Shown here in pieces: positions 19,700 to 29,723 of a DNA stretch of 64,000 bases. Numbering within the stretch: position 1 is the stretch's first letter; every line of letters begins with the position of its first letter. The notes beneath the pieces were generated by a model that worked only from the letters and a program-made list of their open reading frames with translations, made no database searches and was not told the DNA's origin. The stretch comes from Fredinandcohnia quinoae (lineage in GTDB: Bacteria > Bacillota > Bacilli > Bacillales > Bacillaceae_L). The stretch covers positions 24,505-88,504 of the forward strand of contig NZ_JAKTTI010000016.1 of NCBI RefSeq assembly GCF_022427965.1, written 5' to 3'. The position numbers were made by a program, and so were the translations under genes.

Positions 19700-20607
19700 T
19701 ATACACATGTACGCTAAATCCATCAATCGATTATTTTATTGAAATGGATGATTTTAAAATTGGGGAGTTAAACCGAATCAAGGATGATTCAAAAAGACCT
19801 GGTGGAAAGGGAATTAATGTTTCTAGAGTGTTGAAAAATGTAGGAATTGATAGCGTAGCAACAGGATTTCTCGGTGGTTTTACAGGGCAATTCATTACAG
19901 ATTCCTTAGAACAACAGAACATACCTACTAACTTTGTCCAAATAGAAGGGGAGACAAGAATAAATGTGAAGCTTCGGGCTCAATCCGAAACAGAAATAAA
20001 TGGTCAAGGACCATTTATTTCAGAAGGTGAGCTTCAATTATTATTGAATCAATTCAATCAATTAAAAAGCGGAGATATTTTGGTTTTAGCAGGGAGTATC
20101 CCATCGTCCTTGTCTCCTAACCTATATGAGGAAATCGCAAATAGACTTTTGGAGAAGAACATCAAGGTTATTGTTGATGCTACAAAAGAAATGTTAAAAG
20201 GAGTTTTACCGTACAAACCATTTCTTATAAAACCAAATCATCATGAATTAGGAGAAATATTTGGTGTTTCGATTCATTCGGTTAGTGATGCAATTCCTTA
20301 TGGAAAAAGGCTGGTTGAAATGGGTGCAGAACATGTAATTGTGTCAATGGCTGAAAAAGGTAGTTTGCTTTTTGTTCAGGATCGCGTGTATTACGCAAAT
20401 ATTCCCAATGGCAAACTTTTGAACTCAGTTGGTGCAGGAGATTCTGTAGTTGCTGGCTTCATAGCTTCTTATTCAAAGAATAGTGACGTGGTAGAAGCTT
20501 TTCGTTTTGGAGCAGCTGCAGGAAGTGCAACTGCCTATTCAGAAGGATTATGCGCAGGGACAAAGATTAATGAACTGCTAGCACAAGTAAAAGTGGAAGC
20601 CATATAG
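19696..20607 (+). CDS. fruK: 1-phosphofructokinase
   Basis: 303-aa PfkB-family sugar kinase. Motifs: N-terminal TCTLNPSIDYFIEMDDF, GGKGINVSRVLKNVG substrate/ATP region and the C-terminal NSVGAGDSVVAGFIA with catalytic Asp. It converts fructose 1-phosphate from the PTS into fructose 1,6-bisphosphate. Second gene of fruRKA, translationally coupled to fruR by an ATGA overlap. Confidence 0.95.
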   Translation: MIYTCTLNPSIDYFIEMDDFKIGELNRIKDDSKRPGGKGINVSRVLKNVGIDSVATGFLGGFTGQFITDSLEQQNIPTNFVQIEGETRINVKLRAQSETEINGQGPFISEGELQLLLNQFNQLKSGDILVLAGSIPSSLSPNLYEEIANRLLEKNIKVIVDATKEMLKGVLPYKPFLIKPNHHELGEIFGVSIHSVSDAIPYGKRLVEMGAEHVIVSMAEKGSLLFVQDRVYYANIPNGKLLNSVGAGDSVVAGFIASYSKNSDVVEAFRFGAAAGSATAYSEGLCAGTKINELLAQVKVEAI

Positions 20608-20623
20608 AAAGGACAAAGCAAAC

Positions 20624-22489
20624 ATGAGAATTACAGAGCTATTGAAGGAAGATACAGTTATTCTAGATCTGTCATCTACTTCAAAGGAACAAGTCATTGA
20701 TGAACTTGCCAATAAACTTAATGAAGCTGGACGATTACAGGATAAAGAGCAATTCAAACAGGCTATTTTTACTAGAGAAGAGCAAAGTACAACTGGAATC
20801 GGGGAAGGAATTGCGATTCCCCATGCAAAAACAGCAGCCGTTAAAACGCCAGCAATTGCCTTTGGGCGATCAATTAGTGGTGTTGATTATGAAGCATTAG
20901 ATGGTCAACCAAGTCATTTGTTTTTTATGATTGCAGCTGATGAAGGTGCAAATAATGCCCATTTGGAAACATTATCACGCCTTTCATCACTATTAATGGA
21001 TGAAGAGCTAAGGGCAAAGCTAATGCAGGTAGAAAGCGTACATGAACTCTTGCAAGCAATCAATGACAAGGAAGCTGAATCAGAGATAGAAGAAGAGCCA
21101 CAAGAAGCAGTGAGTGGACAGCAAATAGTTCTTGCGGTTACAGCCTGTCCAACAGGGATTGCCCATACGTATATGGCAGCTGATGCTTTAAAAGCAAAAG
21201 CAAAGGAAATGAATGTTCATATTAAGGTTGAGACAAATGGCTCAACCGGTGTTAAAAATGAATTAACTCAATCAGAAATTGATGAGGCTGTCGCTATTAT
21301 TGTTGCTGCAGATAAGCAGGTCGATATGGCTCGCTTTAATGGAAAAAAAGTTATTCAGGTACCAGTTGCACAAGGAATTCGTAAACCAGAGGAATTAATC
21401 ACTAGAGCCATTAATCAAGATGCTCCTGTTTATCAAACAGACCAGAAGGCAAAAGATAAGTCGACTGAGACCGGAGCAGGAGCTGGCTTTTACAAACACT
21501 TGATGAATGGTGTTTCAAATATGCTCCCATTTGTAGTAGGGGGCGGTCTATTAATTGCCATTTCATTCGTTTTTGGAATAAATGCTTCTGACCCAAATGA
21601 TCCATCTCATCATCCAATCGCAGAGGCACTTATGACAATTGGGAGTGCAAATGCTTTTAAACTAATGATCCCAGTGTTAGCTGGATTCATTGCAATGAGT
21701 ATTGCCGATCGCCCAGGACTCGCACCAGGTATGGTCGGGGGACTAATGGCAACAACTGGCGACGCAGGATTTTTAGGTGGCTTAATTGCGGGCTTTCTTG
21801 CAGGGTATCTGGTTTTATTAGTAAAAAAAGTATTTGCCAGATTACCAGAATCCCTTGAAGGGTTAAAGCCGGTATTGATTTATCCGTTTTTCGGGATATT
21901 ACTAACAGGGGTCATTATGTATGTCTTAGTTGGTCCGTTAAAGATTGTTATGGACACCATTACGATGTGGCTTGAAGGTCTGGGAACAGGTAATTTAGTA
22001 GTACTCGGATTAGTATTAGGTGCAATGATGTCAATCGATATGGGTGGGCCGATTAATAAAGCAGCCTTTACTTTTGGGATTGCGATGATTGATGCGGGGA
22101 ATTACGCTCCACATGCTGCAATCATGGCAGGTGGTATGACGCCACCACTAGGAATTGCTTTGGCAACAACCTTCTTTAAAAATCGTTTTACAAAACAAGA
22201 AAGAGAAGCAGGGAAAACGTGTTACTTCATGGGAGCATCATTCATTACTGAAGGAGCAATCCCATTTGCGGCAGCAGACCCTGGTCGAATCATTCCTGCT
22301 GCTGTTATCGGATCGGCAATTACAGGTGCCCTTACAATGATGTTTGGCATTGGATTACCAGCTCCACATGGTGGAATATTTGTTATTCCATTCGTCACTG
22401 GAAATTGGTCATTATATGTATTAGCAATTGTCATTGGTTCAATCATCACAGCATTATTGGTAGGTTTTTTAAAGAAACCAATAAAATAA
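20624..22489 (+). CDS. fruA: Fructose PTS permease EIIABC
   Basis: 621 aa with EIIA (about 1-148, phospho-His67 in IAIPHAKT), a short acidic linker, EIIB (about 166-262, phospho-Cys175 in AVTACPTGIAHTY) and membrane EIIC (about 285-620, GGGLLIAISF, GGMTPPLG, EGAIPFAAADP). It imports fructose as fructose 1-phosphate, the substrate of FruK. Third gene of the operon; terminator follows. Confidence 0.96.
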   Translation: MRITELLKEDTVILDLSSTSKEQVIDELANKLNEAGRLQDKEQFKQAIFTREEQSTTGIGEGIAIPHAKTAAVKTPAIAFGRSISGVDYEALDGQPSHLFFMIAADEGANNAHLETLSRLSSLLMDEELRAKLMQVESVHELLQAINDKEAESEIEEEPQEAVSGQQIVLAVTACPTGIAHTYMAADALKAKAKEMNVHIKVETNGSTGVKNELTQSEIDEAVAIIVAADKQVDMARFNGKKVIQVPVAQGIRKPEELITRAINQDAPVYQTDQKAKDKSTETGAGAGFYKHLMNGVSNMLPFVVGGGLLIAISFVFGINASDPNDPSHHPIAEALMTIGSANAFKLMIPVLAGFIAMSIADRPGLAPGMVGGLMATTGDAGFLGGLIAGFLAGYLVLLVKKVFARLPESLEGLKPVLIYPFFGILLTGVIMYVLVGPLKIVMDTITMWLEGLGTGNLVVLGLVLGAMMSIDMGGPINKAAFTFGIAMIDAGNYAPHAAIMAGGMTPPLGIALATTFFKNRFTKQEREAGKTCYFMGASFITEGAIPFAAADPGRIIPAAVIGSAITGALTMMFGIGLPAPHGGIFVIPFVTGNWSLYVLAIVIGSIITALLVGFLKKPIK

Positions 22490-22496
22490 TTACGAG

Positions 22497-22531
22497 AGAA
22501 CCCTGCAAAATTTGAGCAGGGTTCTTTTAAA
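22497..22531 (+). terminator. fruRKA terminator
   Basis: AGAACCCTGC pairs with GCAGGGTTCT, followed by a T-rich tract. Confidence 0.9.
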
Positions 22532-22625
22532 AATAAAGTAGTACAAACCATAAAAATTGCTTAATTCAGTAAATTTGATATATAATTCGGTTATATTTTG
22601 TTTCAATTTTTAAGGGGAGAAAAAG

Positions 22626-24344
22626 ATGATTAAGCGCTTTTTTACATACTACCGACCACATCGAAATCTATTTCTAATTGATTTTAGCTGTGCAATTATC
22701 GTTGCGATATTGGAGCTTGCCTTTCCTGTTGTCGTTCAGTGGTTTATTGATGATCTATTGCCGACGGGGAAATGGTCATTGATAGTTTGGGTGAGTATTG
22801 GCCTATTATTTGTATATATGGCTAGTACAGGACTACAATTTATTGTGAATTACTTGGGGCATAAGCTTGGAATCAATATTGAAACAGATATGAGGCAGCA
22901 GCTGTTCCAACATGTTCAGAAGCAATCATTTCGCTTTTTTGATAATACAAAAACAGGACATGTGATGAGTCGAATAACGAATGATTTATTTGATATTGGT
23001 GAATTAGCCCACCATGGTCCAGAGGATTTATTTATTGCAGTCATGACATTTATCGGGGCATTTTGGATTATGCTAACCATCAATGTGCAGCTTGCATTAA
23101 TTACAATAGTCGTTGTGCCATTCTTGGTTTGGTTAATTGCATTCTCGAATATTCGCATGAATCATGCATGGAAAGAAATGTATGGTAAAATTGCGGATGT
23201 CAATGCACGAGTTGAGGATAGTGTCTCAGGTGCACGTGTTGTCCAATCCTTCACTAACGAAAAGTTTGAAATTGACAGATTTAGAACTGATAACCGTAAA
23301 TTTCGTAAGGCAAAGCTTGTGGCCTATAAGGTAATGGGGTATACATCATCAGGAATTTATATGATGACACGCCTATTTATCCTCGTTGTATTGGTATATG
23401 GAGCTTGGTTAACTTTTAATGGAACATTGTCATCAGGTGAATTGGTAGCATTTATTCTTTATGTGAACGTTCTGTTTAAACCGATTGATAAAATCAGTGC
23501 ATTATTGGAGCTTTATCCAAAAGGAATGGCCGGATTCAAACGTTTTACAGAATTACTTGATATGGAACCGGAGGTAGAGGATGCGAAGGATGCTATTACA
23601 GTTCCATCACTTCGTGGCGATATCAGGTTTGATCATGTAACATTTGGTTACGATGACAAACAAAAGCCTGTTTTAAATGGAATTGATCTACAGGTTCATG
23701 CAGGTGAAACAGTTGCATTTGTCGGACCATCTGGAGCAGGAAAAACGACAATTTGCTCATTAATTCCTCGCTTTTATGATGTGAATGAGGGTTCTATATC
23801 AATTGATGACATTGATATACGCAAGATGACAAAAGAATCATTACGTTCACAAATTGGGATTGTTCAGCAGGATGTGTTTCTATTCACTGGGACATTACGT
23901 GAAAATATCGAGTATGGAATGCTTGGCGCGACAGATGAACAAATTGAAGAAGCAGCAAAGCGCGCACATTTAGAAGATTTTATTGCCGGACTTCCTGAAG
24001 GCTATGAAACACAGGTAGGAGAGAGAGGCCTGAAGCTTTCCGGCGGTCAGAAGCAACGAATTGCGATTGCAAGAATGTTTTTGAAAAATCCACCAATCCT
24101 TATTTTGGATGAAGCAACTTCGGCGTTGGATACAGAAACAGAGTTAATTATCCAAAAGGCACTTACAGAGTTGTCGAAAAACCGGACAACACTTGTCATT
24201 GCTCACCGACTTGCAACGATTCGTAATGCAGATCGCATCGTTGTTGTTACCGAGGATGGCATTGCCGAACAAGGTGGACACGATGAATTGATTGAAAAAG
24301 GCGGTATCTTTGCAAATCTGCATCAGGTTCAGTATCAATCTTAG
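22626..24344 (+). CDS. ABC exporter half-transporter (MsbA-like)
   Basis: 572 aa. Six transmembrane helices (about 15-310) fused to an ATPase domain with Walker A GPSGAGKTT, signature LSGGQKQR, Walker B ILILDEATSALD and the H-loop IAHRLATI. It resembles the Bacillus YknU/YfiC-type lipid or drug exporters. It is alone, so it likely works as a homodimer; the substrate is unknown. An AGGGGAG Shine-Dalgarno precedes the ATG. Confidence 0.9.
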   Translation: MIKRFFTYYRPHRNLFLIDFSCAIIVAILELAFPVVVQWFIDDLLPTGKWSLIVWVSIGLLFVYMASTGLQFIVNYLGHKLGINIETDMRQQLFQHVQKQSFRFFDNTKTGHVMSRITNDLFDIGELAHHGPEDLFIAVMTFIGAFWIMLTINVQLALITIVVVPFLVWLIAFSNIRMNHAWKEMYGKIADVNARVEDSVSGARVVQSFTNEKFEIDRFRTDNRKFRKAKLVAYKVMGYTSSGIYMMTRLFILVVLVYGAWLTFNGTLSSGELVAFILYVNVLFKPIDKISALLELYPKGMAGFKRFTELLDMEPEVEDAKDAITVPSLRGDIRFDHVTFGYDDKQKPVLNGIDLQVHAGETVAFVGPSGAGKTTICSLIPRFYDVNEGSISIDDIDIRKMTKESLRSQIGIVQQDVFLFTGTLRENIEYGMLGATDEQIEEAAKRAHLEDFIAGLPEGYETQVGERGLKLSGGQKQRIAIARMFLKNPPILILDEATSALDTETELIIQKALTELSKNRTTLVIAHRLATIRNADRIVVVTEDGIAEQGGHDELIEKGGIFANLHQVQYQS

Positions 24345-24357
24345 GTATTAGTTGTGA

Positions 24358-24386
24358 GAGCATCCACTTTGGTGGGTGTTCTTTTT
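24358..24386 (+). terminator. Terminator after ABC exporter
   Basis: GAGCATCCAC pairs with GTGGGTGTTC (two G-T wobbles), 3-nt loop, then six T. Confidence 0.75.
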
Positions 24387-24431
24387 TGTTGTGAGTATAT
24401 TTAGATGAAATAGGCAGAGAATGGGGCTAAC

Positions 24432-24671
24432 ATGTTTGGAGTTTCGCTAACGCGCATAAAATCGGACTAATGCGCATAAATTCAGATTAACGAGCATAAA
24501 TCAGTGGGATCGTGCATATCCCGTGTTTAGCGTGCAAATATCAAAATTAGCGTGCATATAATTTGATTACCGTGCAAATCCCAAAGGTACCGCTCATAAG
24601 TTAGTCGTAACGAGCATATATTCAGCTTATCGTGCATATATTTTTGCTAACGTTCATATCCCAAAACGTCA
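24432..24671. repeat. Intergenic array A: twelve units, exact 20-bp period
   Basis: Units start at 24432 (weak) and then 24452, 24472 and every 20 bp to 24652, with no insertion or deletion. Each unit is a conserved 5' half, mostly GTGCATATA or GCGCATAAA, a variable middle and a conserved end (TAAC/TAGC/TACC/TATC). It sits between the convergent 3' ends of the ABC exporter and glnS. No cas genes, no coding frame. Confidence 0.85.
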
Positions 24672-24735
24672 GCGAACTAGTACCACGTATCAATCGCAAA
24701 ACAGTCCTTTAATAACCGGATTTTTATTAACTAAC

Positions 24736-24778
24736 TAAAAAAAGACTCCCACACGTATATTTTTTGCGCGGGAGTCTC
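24736..24778 (-). terminator. glnS terminator
   Basis: On the minus strand, AGACTCCCGCGC is followed by a loop and the complementary GGGAGTCT, then a T run. Plus-strand arms are at 24743-24750 and 24770-24777. Confidence 0.85.
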
Positions 24779-24783
24779 CATTT

Positions 24784-26439
24784 TTACAATTTAAACGAGC
24801 TTTTCAACGATACAATTAGGTTAAAAACAAGATTACCCTCTGTTGTATCTTTCGGGTCAACATTGAAGTATCCATGTCTGAAGAATTGGAACTTATCGTG
24901 CGGCTTTACATCCTTCATATTTGGTTCTACGAAGCCGTTTAAAACTTGAAGTGAATTTGGATTTACATAATCAAGGAATGTCTTACCTTCTTCTACTTCA
25001 TTTTCTTCCTCTTCGTCAAGAACGAGTGGCTCGTACATCCGGAATTCAGCAGGGACTGCATTTTTCGCATCAACCCAGTGCAGTGTTCCTTTTACCTTAC
25101 GACCCGTGAAGCCTGTACCACTTTTTGTTTCAGGATCATAGGTACAATGAATTTCTACAACATTTCCATCTTCATCTTTGATGACTTCTTCACATTTAAT
25201 GAAATACGCGTGCTTTAGACGAACTTCATTTCCAGGGAAGAGACGGAAATACTTCTTCGGTGGATTTTCCATAAAGTCATCTTGCTCAATGTAGATTTCA
25301 CGTGAGAATGGGATTAGTCTTGTACCCATTTCTGGATTCTCTGGATTATTTTCAGCCTCAAGCATTTCCACTTGATCCTCTGGGTAATTCGTAATCACAA
25401 CTTTAAGTGGCTTCACGATACCCATTGTACGAAGTGCTTTTAATTTTAAATCCTCACGAACATAATGCTCAAGCATTTGTGAATCAACGGCACCATTTGA
25501 TTTTTGTACACCAAGTGCTCTACAGAAATTACGAATTGCTTCTGCTGTATACCCTTTTCTTCTAAGGCCAGAAATCGTAGGCATACGTGGATCATCCCAG
25601 CCGTCAACAAAGCCTTCTTCAACTAATTGCTTCAGCTTACGCTTACTCATAACTGTATTCGTTACATTTAAGCGGCCGAACTCAATTTGCTGTGGTTGGC
25701 TTTCCATTTCACAATGTTCAACAATCCAATTATACAATGGACGTTGATCTTCAAATTCAATCGTACAAATTGAATGTGTAACACCCTCAATTGCATCCTC
25801 AAGTGGGTGAGCAAAAGCATACATCGGGTAGATGCACCATTTGTCACCAGTATTATGATGGGTAGCATGTGCGATACGGTAGATGACAGGGTCGCGTAAA
25901 TTAATATTAGGCGAAGACATATCAATTTTTGCGCGTAGAACCTTTTCGCCATTTTGATAATCACCGGCACGCATTTTTTCAAATAACTCAAGATTTTCTT
26001 CAATTGAACGGTCACGATAGGGGCTGTTTTTACCTGGCTCAGTTAATGTACCGCGATATTGACGAATTTCATCCGCACTCAAGTCATCAACGTAGGCAAG
26101 TCCTTTTTTAATTAAAAGTACTGCGCGATCATACATTTCATCAAAATAATTAGATGCAAAAAATAATCCATCCCACTCATATCCGAGCCATTTTACATCC
26201 TCTTTAATGGAATTAACAAACTCAATATCCTCTTTTAATGGATTCGTATCATCAAATCGTAAATTCGTTTTACCGTTAAATTCGTCTGCTAAATCAAAGT
26301 TAAGGATAATCGATTTTGCGTGGCCAATGTGTAAGTAACCGTTTGGCTCTGGAGGGAACCGTGTAACGATATGATCTCGTTTTCCAGATTCCAAATCGTC
26401 TATCATAATATTTTTAATAAAATTGGATGTATGGTCCAC
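24784..26439 (-). CDS. glnS: Glutaminyl-tRNA synthetase
   Basis: 551-aa class I synthetase of the GlnRS/GluRS family. It has HIGH (about residues 37-40, [10 protein letters not shown]), the KMSKS equivalent VMSKRKL, and the GlnRS-type beta-barrel anticodon-binding C-terminus. The phrase [17 protein letters not shown] is diagnostic of GlnRS rather than bacterial GluRS. It charges tRNA-Gln directly. Most Bacillales make Gln-tRNA through GatCAB instead, so this is noteworthy. GTG start at 26439 with an AAAGAGG Shine-Dalgarno. Confidence 0.95.
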   Translation of the reverse strand: MDHTSNFIKNIMIDDLESGKRDHIVTRFPPEPNGYLHIGHAKSIILNFDLADEFNGKTNLRFDDTNPLKEDIEFVNSIKEDVKWLGYEWDGLFFASNYFDEMYDRAVLLIKKGLAYVDDLSADEIRQYRGTLTEPGKNSPYRDRSIEENLELFEKMRAGDYQNGEKVLRAKIDMSSPNINLRDPVIYRIAHATHHNTGDKWCIYPMYAFAHPLEDAIEGVTHSICTIEFEDQRPLYNWIVEHCEMESQPQQIEFGRLNVTNTVMSKRKLKQLVEEGFVDGWDDPRMPTISGLRRKGYTAEAIRNFCRALGVQKSNGAVDSQMLEHYVREDLKLKALRTMGIVKPLKVVITNYPEDQVEMLEAENNPENPEMGTRLIPFSREIYIEQDDFMENPPKKYFRLFPGNEVRLKHAYFIKCEEVIKDEDGNVVEIHCTYDPETKSGTGFTGRKVKGTLHWVDAKNAVPAEFRMYEPLVLDEEEENEVEEGKTFLDYVNPNSLQVLNGFVEPNMKDVKPHDKFQFFRHGYFNVDPKDTTEGNLVFNLIVSLKSSFKL

Positions 26440-26629
26440 TGTTTCTACCTCTTTCTACTACGTATAATTTGTTATTATTTATACCATAAATCGTGAAGTT
26501 TTACCATTCTTCCGATGCTTGTCGAAAGTTTCAGTTGAAAACTACATCCTATTTCATATAAACTGTGCAATATGCGAAAAATTATCACGAGTATCTATAC
26601 GTTTAAAATGTATGTGTTGGAGCGATGTT

Positions 26630-27382
26630 ATGAAAAATGAACTACAATCATATGAAATAGTTGATTTATGTCTGTTAGCGGGAAAAATAATGCTGCAAAG
26701 CGGTGCGGAAACTTATCGAGTTGAAGACACAATGACAAGAATTGCGGCTTCATATGGTTTGCATGATACTCATAGTTATGTAACACCAACTGGGATTATT
26801 TTTTCAATAAATGGCCAAGAACCGACTAAGCTTATTCGGATATCAGCAAGATCTACTGATTTGGAAAAGGTAACACAGGTTAATGATATTTCACGAAAAA
26901 TAAGTAGCGGAGATATTAACTTTGAGATAGCGATTAAACAATTAAAGCAAGTTGAATCAAGTAATCACGCCTACCCGATTTGGATTCAAATTATCGCATC
27001 TGCAATTGCAAGTGGATGCTTTACAATTATGTTCATGGGTAGCTGGTATGATTTTATTCCAGCTGTTATAACAGGTGGGATTGGGTTTACTTGTTTTGTG
27101 TATATTCACCGTTTTGTAGAGCTGCGCTTTTTTGCTGAATTTCTAGCATCCTTTATTATCGGTGTGGTTGCTTATTTGTTTGTGAAGACAGGAACCGGTC
27201 AAGAGTTGGATAAAATTATCATCGGTTCAGTTATGCCTCTCGTTCCCGGTCTACTCATAACGAATGCAGTTAGAGATTTAATTGCCGGCCACCTCGTATC
27301 AGGCCTATCAAAAGGAGCGGAAGCCTTTTTAACTGCATTTGCAATTGGGACCGGAGTTGCAGTTGTACTAGCACTTTTTTAA
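26630..27382 (+). CDS. ThrE/YjjP-type exporter, N-terminal subunit
   Basis: About 250 aa. The soluble N-terminal part (DLCLLAGKIMLQSGAETYRVEDTMTRIA) is the conserved region of the threonine/serine exporter (DUF1212) family, followed by about five membrane helices. Family role: export of small amino acids or dicarboxylates, working with the next gene. ATG 26630 is chosen because GGAG lies 7 nt upstream and the family N-terminus begins here; an in-frame extension to 26519 looks non-coding. Confidence 0.85.
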   Translation: MKNELQSYEIVDLCLLAGKIMLQSGAETYRVEDTMTRIAASYGLHDTHSYVTPTGIIFSINGQEPTKLIRISARSTDLEKVTQVNDISRKISSGDINFEIAIKQLKQVESSNHAYPIWIQIIASAIASGCFTIMFMGSWYDFIPAVITGGIGFTCFVYIHRFVELRFFAEFLASFIIGVVAYLFVKTGTGQELDKIIIGSVMPLVPGLLITNAVRDLIAGHLVSGLSKGAEAFLTAFAIGTGVAVVLALF

Positions 27383-27397
27383 GGAAAGGGATTTACG

Positions 27398-27835
27398 ATG
27401 ATTTATCAACTTATAACAAGTTTTATTTCTTCAGCTGCATTCGGTATTATATTTAACGCCCCAAGAAAGTCACTGATTCAATGTGGGTTTGTTGGTATGG
27501 TAGGTTGGGGTTTTTATAAATATTTGAGTAATGAGGAAGTTGATGCGGTTGTCGCCACATTAATTGCTTCATTCATTATCGCAATCATTAGCCACTTTTT
27601 TGCAAAAAAGTACCGAACACCTGTCATTATTTTTAGTGTTGCGGGAATCATTCCTCTTGTTCCCGGTGGGATGGCATATGATGCAATGCGGCATTTTGTA
27701 GAAAATGATTATGCCACTGCACTAGAAATGGCTGCAAGAGCATTTATGATTTCCGGTTCGATTGCATTTGGACTCGTTATTTCGGAGGTTATTAATCAAG
27801 TTACACGAAAAATAAGTTTGAAGAAGCTTAATTAA
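27398..27835 (+). CDS. ThrE/YjjB-type exporter, C-terminal subunit
   Basis: 145-aa membrane protein with four or five helices (GFVGMVGWGFYKYLS, IIPLVPGGMAYDAM), matching the ThrE_2/YjjB half of split ThrE exporters. It starts 15 bp after the partner gene with an AAGGAAAGG Shine-Dalgarno. The 3' ~150 bp are repeated at 32691-32840 beyond the Bce module. Confidence 0.85.
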   Translation: MIYQLITSFISSAAFGIIFNAPRKSLIQCGFVGMVGWGFYKYLSNEEVDAVVATLIASFIIAIISHFFAKKYRTPVIIFSVAGIIPLVPGGMAYDAMRHFVENDYATALEMAARAFMISGSIAFGLVISEVINQVTRKISLKKLN

Positions 27836-27875
27836 GTAGTGCTATGGATATCAACCCTTGAAAAAAGGAATGAAT
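27686..27875. repeat. Left copy of ~190-bp flanking duplication
   Basis: From the end of the exporter gene through its stop and into the spacer, this segment recurs at 32691-32885. By eye it differs by about a dozen substitutions and one 5-bp insertion in the right copy. The two copies bracket the Bce-type module. Confidence 0.9.
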
Positions 27876-27905
27876 ACTAATTTGCGATACTAGGAGGCTG
27901 GCTCG

Positions 27906-28589
27906 ATGAAGATAAACATATTTGTTGTTGAAGATGATGATGCTTTGTTTGCTGCGTTGAAGAAAGGTCTAGAGGCTTGGTCGTTCCAGGTCACGAGACC
28001 AGATGATTTTGAAGGTGTGATGCGTTCATTTCTTGAACAACAGCCTCAGCTCGTCATCATGGATGTCACACTCCCGAAATTTGACGGATTTCATTGGTGT
28101 CGCGAGATTCGAGCTGTATCAAAAGTACCAATTATTTTCCTTTCCTCCCGCGATCACCCAATGGATATGGTCATGGCACTGAACATGGGGGCGGACGACT
28201 TCATCCAGAAACCGTTTCATACAGACGTGCTTTATGCTAAAATTCAAGCTGTTCTCCGGAGGACATATGCTTATGGCGAAGAGCAATCAAATATTCTTGA
28301 ATGGAACGGCGCCTTGATTGATTTGAATCGGGGTGTAATTCGAAACGCTGGGAAAGACGTGGATTTAACAAAAAACGAATTTTTTATACTGATCACGCTC
28401 GTGAAATCGAATAATGTCATTATCTCGCGTCATGACTTGATACGAAAGCTGTGGGAGGACGAGCAGTTTGTGAACGACAATACCCTCACGGCGAATATAA
28501 CCCGTTTGCGGCAGAAGCTGGAGACGATCGATTTGATAGACGCTATTGTGACAAAAAAAGGGATGGGTTATATGGCCATCACTTTATAG
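27906..28589 (+). CDS. OmpR-family response regulator (BceR-like)
   Basis: 227 aa. Receiver domain with the phospho-Asp53 (VIMDVTLPKFDG), acidic EDDD near the N-terminus and Lys in IQKPFH; C-terminal winged-helix effector (NEFFILITLV, TANITRLRQKLE). The pattern matches BceR/YxdJ/YvcP regulators, which activate adjacent peptide-antibiotic ABC transporters. AGGAGG Shine-Dalgarno. Base composition is visibly GC-richer than the neighbouring exporter genes. Confidence 0.88.
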   Translation: MKINIFVVEDDDALFAALKKGLEAWSFQVTRPDDFEGVMRSFLEQQPQLVIMDVTLPKFDGFHWCREIRAVSKVPIIFLSSRDHPMDMVMALNMGADDFIQKPFHTDVLYAKIQAVLRRTYAYGEEQSNILEWNGALIDLNRGVIRNAGKDVDLTKNEFFILITLVKSNNVIISRHDLIRKLWEDEQFVNDNTLTANITRLRQKLETIDLIDAIVTKKGMGYMAITL

Positions 28590-28627
28590 AGAGATTATGT
28601 ACATGTACTGATAGGGGGAACCGTGCT

Positions 28628-29662
28628 ATGTTTATCCGTTATGTTGATGCAAGGAAAAGCTGGATTTTACTGTCTGCCGGCTTGCTCGGCTTAGCCAATG
28701 CTCTGATCCTGCTTGATCAAGGCATCCAGGTCACGTCTACTTCTCTCCTTTATTTTAACGCCTCATTTATTCTGTCCTTTCTCCTGTTTTTTATATGGCG
28801 CTTCAAAAGAGAGACAAAATATGCGGCCGCGTTGGCTGCTTTGCAGGAAGACATGGCCTTAGACTGGATTGAAACACTTCCTGAGCCTGGGGACGGCCTA
28901 GATCAGATGACCAACGACATCTTACGGGAGGCCTCCCTTCAGTTCAAACGAAAGCTTTCTGACTATAAGGAAACTCAACTGATCGAGAATGAATTTACGG
29001 CATCGTGGATCCATGAGGTGAAGACTCCTCTCACCACCATGAAGCTAATCCTGGATGCCCTGCCAAGTGATCCGGAAATACGTAAAATTGATGCGGAATG
29101 GTTGCGGGTGTATTTGTTGGTCGACCGTCAGCTATATATGACACGTCTGCCCGCGATCGAATCAGACTATGTTCTTGAATTGACCTCCATACAGCGCCTT
29201 GCTGCGGAAGAAGTACGGGAGCTTGCGCCATGGTGTATGGAAAAAAATCTGGCGGTCAGTATCGAAGGAACGGATGTAAAGGCCATTACAGATCGAAAAT
29301 GGTGCCGCTTCATCCTTCGGCAACTGTTGACGAATGCCGTGAAATATAATCCTGCGAATACGGCACTTAGGATCGTGACGGATGTAACGGTGACAGGCCA
29401 AGTCTTTTTGGATGTCATTGATGAAGGACCGGGAATACAGCCGCACGAATTGCCGCGTATCTTTGACAAAGGCTTCACGGGAGAAAATGGCAGGATTCAA
29501 AACACAGCGACCGGACTTGGGCTCTATCTTGCAAAAACTGTTGCAGATAAAATAGGAATTACCCTCAAAGCGCAACCCGGTCAAACGAAAGGTACGGTGA
29601 CGCGAATGATCTTTGTTGATCCCAACGCATTCGAAGCTGTCAGAAGAGGGGCGGGCGAGTAA
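28628..29662 (+). CDS. Intramembrane-sensing histidine kinase (BceS-like)
   Basis: 344 aa from ATG 28628. Two transmembrane helices (about 12-30 and 40-58) with almost no extracellular loop, then a short cytoplasmic linker, phospho-His129 in SWIHEVKTPLT and an HATPase domain (LRQLLTNAVKYNP, DEGPGI, TGLGLYLAK). This is the architecture of BceS kinases, which sense through their partner ABC transporter. A longer frame from 28451 overlaps the regulator gene and is rejected. AGGGGG precedes the start. Confidence 0.9.
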   Translation: MFIRYVDARKSWILLSAGLLGLANALILLDQGIQVTSTSLLYFNASFILSFLLFFIWRFKRETKYAAALAALQEDMALDWIETLPEPGDGLDQMTNDILREASLQFKRKLSDYKETQLIENEFTASWIHEVKTPLTTMKLILDALPSDPEIRKIDAEWLRVYLLVDRQLYMTRLPAIESDYVLELTSIQRLAAEEVRELAPWCMEKNLAVSIEGTDVKAITDRKWCRFILRQLLTNAVKYNPANTALRIVTDVTVTGQVFLDVIDEGPGIQPHELPRIFDKGFTGENGRIQNTATGLGLYLAKTVADKIGITLKAQPGQTKGTVTRMIFVDPNAFEAVRRGAGE

Positions 29663-29723
29663 TATCTAGCTATGAAGCAGTCGGGATTGCTCCCTGCTGT
29701 TTTTTTTTGTGGAATAGTGAACC

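Noticed and set aside
24432..24671. CRISPR array
   Set aside because: The conserved part is only ~10 bp, units are 20 bp, the repeats vary and no cas genes are nearby.
26519..26629. N-terminal extension of the ThrE-type protein
   Set aside because: No Shine-Dalgarno at 26519; the sequence does not fit the family, and ATG 26630 does.
26440..26629. T-box leader upstream of glnS
   Set aside because: No TGGNACCGCG-type T-box sequence or terminator/antiterminator pair seen on the minus strand.
28451..28627. N-terminal extension of the histidine kinase
   Set aside because: It overlaps the response-regulator gene in another frame; ATG 28628 has a Shine-Dalgarno and gives the BceS-like start.
29162..29584. 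140-codon frame antisense to the Bce-type kinase
   Set aside because: GC-rich shadow frame opposite conserved kinase motifs.
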